A stretch of DNA of 64,000 nt from the NCBI GenBank assembly GCA_021397835.1, contig JAJFZO010000889.1, forward strand, positions 2,728,001 through 2,792,000, in the 5' to 3' direction. The notes under the pieces were generated by a model, which was not told where the DNA came from, did no database searches, and saw only the letters and a program-made list of their open reading frames with translations. This stretch comes from Moringa oleifera. Taxonomy: Eukaryota > Streptophyta > Magnoliopsida > Brassicales > Moringaceae. Numbering within the stretch: the stretch's first letter is position 1; every line of letters begins with the position of its first letter. This document shows, in pieces, positions 60,801 to 64,000 of the stretch. The position numbers were made by a program, and so were the translations under genes.

Positions 60801-62259
60801 AAACAAAGAAGCATGTGAATCTTTTCAAACATTCTCTTCTAGTCTATTTTCCTGTACAGGCACCACACAGGTTATAGAGGAGAAATAGTGGCAGCTTCTT
60901 TAATTAACTTTTTCAAAAGCGGACAGAGTTAACGATAAACAACAAAATAAAATGCAATGAAAACAAAAGCCAAAACTTTCAGCAGAGCCAGGACAGAAAA
61001 TTTGGCATAGTGCACCTACCTTCAAACTCTGATGATCCTTTTGTCCGGTCCAAAGGAGAATCATATAGATTCAAGCCTAGCAGGAGAGTGACAAGATACC
61101 AAAAGCAAAAAATGGAACTGAGACATTTAAGGGTGCAAGATATTGCACAGTATTAACTATAATATGGTGTTTGAACTATTTAAAGGATCTTAAGAGTGGA
61201 GACAGCTTGTAAATAACAGCAACTAAGAAAACCTTGAGGCAAGACTCAAAACGGATGTTCTGGACTACTAACCAATTGAATTAGCAAACAAATCAGACTG
61301 GAAGTCTGCTAGTATAGCATGGAGTGTAAAGCAAGAATCAAATTCAGGAGGTTTGTATCTAAATTGACTTTTGAGGAAGTCATGCATTCTTTTACATTTT
61401 CTCCATTGTTAATATGAGCTATTAGCTGTTTGTAATTAAACTGGTCTATAGTTAACGTTAGAAGTTCAGATAATAGTTTTTACTACAATACCACAAATAT
61501 AATGATAAAACACTAAGTAGACCGTGTTTGCTTAGCAAGGTTCTGCAGGCAGAATCAATAGTTGGTCGACTTACTGAGAAGGGGAAAACAATATGAATTA
61601 CATAAATATACAGTAACAGTTCGGTAGACATTATCTGAGTTGTCTAACCTTGAAACCCAGTCTAGCATAATCTCTAGGGAACAGAAAAGGTTGTAAGATG
61701 AACAGCCAACACATGGATGATTAAGCTGCTAGCTGTGGAGCTCCATTTATGATAGTTCACAAGAAATTTTACTTACAACTAGAAAATGACTACAACCACT
61801 CTACAAAAGGATCATTCAAACAACTCAAAGATAGAAGTCATTATATAAATGCCACTTATTGATTCAGATATTTTGGCATTGAGATTTATCATCCCTACTA
61901 TGTCTGTCATATTAGTATTAAGGGAAGCATTCAAGAGAACTTCAAAAGAGTGCATATTTACATAAGATGTAAAAGATGAGTACTTATTATAAATTGCATA
62001 TGTTAGCAAAAAATTTAGTATGATATGCTTTTTGGCCTTTTATTATCTTCCCTATCAAAACATGTTTTTGGTTGCTATCACTTTTGCTTTGGTGAAGCTG
62101 TCATCTACATACATTTTCAATATATAGATACAACCAACATAATCATTTGAGCATCTAATAATTCTATTTATATCAAGCAGCATGAAATCAGTTGTTGAAC
62201 GATATAACAGCTTGAAAGAGGAAGAAAAACAAGTGCTGAATCCATCATCTGAAATCAAG
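57864..62259 (+). CDS. MIKC MADS-box transcription factor, AGL17 clade, 5' part
   Basis: The first two coding exons of a type II MADS-box gene that runs off the window. Exon 1 (57864-58045, 182 nt) encodes the complete DNA-binding MADS domain, including [25 protein letters not shown] and [20 protein letters not shown]. The donor AG|GTTTCA ends it. Exon 2 (62181-62259, 79 nt, after TATCAAGCAG) continues in phase with [19 protein letters not shown] and NPSSEIK, the start of the I domain, ending at AAG|GTAGAG. Exon sizes and phases are those of MIKC genes. The SMKSVxERYN and NPxSEIK motifs point to the AGL17/ANR1/AGL16 clade, known for roles in root and nitrate responses and in flowering. The first coding intron is 4135 nt, as often found in this family. 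The K-box exons are not seen before 64000, so intron 2 exceeds 1.7 kb. Nuclear, binding CArG boxes as a dimer. Confidence 0.92.
58046..62180 (+). other. long first coding intron of the MADS-box gene
   Basis: 4135 nt without recognisable coding sequence. It begins GTTTCA and ends TATCAAGCAG. Long first introns in MADS-box genes often carry regulatory elements, but I could not identify a specific one here. Confidence 0.8.
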
Positions 62260-64000
62260 GTAGAGTATGTTCAACAGTCATCAACTTTCATTCCACAAGT
62301 TTGTCCCATAACTATAAATTTTATCTGAGAATTTTTATGTCATCATACTTTTAGTCTTATATCTTAGTTATCAATTTGCTGAAAAAAAAAAACCTATTCA
62401 TGATAGAACCAACGATGTGTCCTTCCCACCTGCATGTACTCTTGAATAGTTAATCAAAATCCAAATAACATGAAGTTCATGCATAGTTAAATCAGCTAGG
62501 GGCACCAGTGCTGCCATCCAGCAATTTTCAAATGACCTCATAAGATAATCTGGCCAACCAGTTACTGTCATCTGGGGGCTGATGCTCAACAGCGCTAGGA
62601 CTTGTGATCATGAAAATCAAATGATCACTCTATAAAATCCCACAGCATAACAAGATTTAAGTATGTAGTACAGCATGGTCGGCCACATAAACAGCCATCC
62701 CAAACTATAAAATGCTCCTCCAAACAAACTATGACGATTTAGTTTCTATTCACTACACATTTAGTTAATTAGACCTAACCTTACAGTCCTTCAATCATTT
62801 TGTGTTACAAATTACGCTCCAATTTCATGTCTTATTCTTCATCCTCAGACTTCCTCACTTTTCTTACATAAGTAGTTTTCCTTTATTTAATTGATGAATA
62901 TTTCCCTAGAATAACCAAAGTTGTCCATGGGAATGCTCAATAAACCACATTGTATATCAGTATAGACACCCGTACACAACGCAGAGCATATAATAGCAAG
63001 CACCAAATATCTTGGTGAAAAATTCAAAACAGCATGTAAAAGAGACAATACATACTCCTAAACCCCAAAAATTCCCATAATATTTGACGAGTAAAGGAAA
63101 ACCAAAATTTGCAGCATAGATAACAACATTATTATAGCAGTATGATCATTAGAAATCATTAGCTTGGACCAGTATAGTACAAAATCTCCTTTAGTTAAGC
63201 TGCAAGTATAGAAGTTAACAACAAGGAAAATATCGCAGCCATAGCATTAGGACAAACCCCAACCACAATGTAGACATTAATAACATTATCATCACTCTCT
63301 AATTCTTTAAACAAGTGCATCCCAGCAACGAAATAACTTCAAGAGTCATCACTCAAGCATATATCTCTAGTGAACTTGAACTCATGATGTTCGTAATGAC
63401 AAATACCAGGACCTAGAAGACAAATTGGCGAAACATTGCCAACAATGTGAGAAGAGAAAGAAAGAAGCCAGAATGAATACAAATTAACATTAAAATCATA
63501 GAAGGATGATTCAGCAATTCAGCAATCCAATTTTTCTTTAACATCAACAGTAATCTTCTGAGAACTTGATCTGAATAACAAAGATACACTGGCACTCAAC
63601 TGACTAAAATCTCTCCCTGTGCCAATCAGCTACCTAAGCCCTAGAATGTGACCACACGGTCAGTGATCAACAGATCCCCCATGCTTTATTACTTGAGGAA
63701 AGTTGTACTACGCCTCACCATATTGGTCGCATAAACAGAAAAATACAAGTTAAACATTATTTTGGGTTGTGCCTTAAATAAAGCACATAAGGAGATTAAC
63801 GCTTGAGCTGCTAGCTAATCAGATTATTGACAAGACATCACATTGTATCAATAGATCAACAATGCAAAGATGAGTTCATACGTTAGTATCACAAAATTCA
63901 CACTAAAAAGTATCACATTTACGCCTTTTTCTTTGTAAAGTAATCTCATATGATATAGAAGTGACACGTGAGCTATTCCTGAGCTATGAAAGTTTATCCT
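62260..64000 (+). other. start of intron 2 of the MADS-box gene
   Basis: Begins GTAGAGTATG. I looked for the expected next exon (the FWQREA-type K-domain start) and did not find it, so the intron appears to extend beyond the window. Confidence 0.6.

Noticed and set aside
60602..60877. Overlapping frames on both strands inside the MADS intron
   Set aside because: Low-complexity Phe/Cys or Lys/Glu-rich products from purine-rich DNA within an intron; no family match.
1..64000. CRISPR arrays, bacterial operons, tRNA or rRNA genes
   Set aside because: No regularly spaced repeats of CRISPR type, no ribosome-binding-site pattern and no tRNA or rRNA sequence recognised by eye. The gene structure is plant nuclear. 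A tRNAscan run would be needed to exclude tRNAs fully.

Overview
This window looks like nuclear DNA from a eudicot plant. The evidence is multi-exon genes with GT-AG introns, AT-rich gaps full of dispersed repeats, and only plant-type gene families. The species cannot be named from the sequence. Four blocks of protein genes are visible, and most are tandem clusters.

Block 1 (about 0.5-17.1 kb, minus strand) holds four tandem genes for zinc-dependent alcohol dehydrogenases of the cinnamyl alcohol / mannitol / 8-hydroxygeraniol dehydrogenase type. All share one exon plan: 98, 114, 514, 154 and about 206-209 nt. Copies 3 and 4 are complete, close duplicates inside a larger repeated segment. Copy 1 is complete but has Asp in place of the first Gly of its nucleotide-binding motif. 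Copy 2 has lost its last exon and a catalytic zinc ligand and is called a pseudogene. A MITE-like element and a possible transposase remnant lie between copies 3 and 4. A decayed Ty1/copia fragment lies at about 19.6-20.5 kb.

Block 2 (21.1-32.5 kb, minus strand) holds two complete 16-exon rhamnogalacturonate lyase-like genes (683 and 679 residues). Both have signal peptides, so they are expected to act on pectin in the cell wall. The downstream copy has an in-frame 12-residue duplication and a non-standard GC splice donor.

Block 3 (37.6-50.9 kb, minus strand) holds four single-exon L-type lectin receptor kinases. Each has a signal peptide, a legume-lectin ectodomain, one membrane span and a kinase with its main catalytic motifs intact. 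Three are close relatives; the third in coordinate order is more diverged and has a longer serine-rich tail.

Block 4 (53.3-64 kb, plus strand) holds a single-exon NDR1/HIN1-like (LEA_2) membrane protein gene. It also holds the first two coding exons of an AGL17-clade MIKC MADS-box gene, which runs off the right edge.

The rest is AT-rich intergenic DNA, simple repeats, and a foldback structure at about 52.0-52.75 kb with arms of about 190 bp. Blocks 1-3 contain families tied to phenolic alcohol metabolism, pectin remodelling and surface perception. I see tandem family expansion, not a co-regulated unit. I recognised no tRNA, rRNA or CRISPR array and no clearly new system. The strongest oddities are the decaying dehydrogenase copies, the long foldback and the non-standard features of the first lyase gene. 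All exon joins were read by eye from homology, phase and splice signals.
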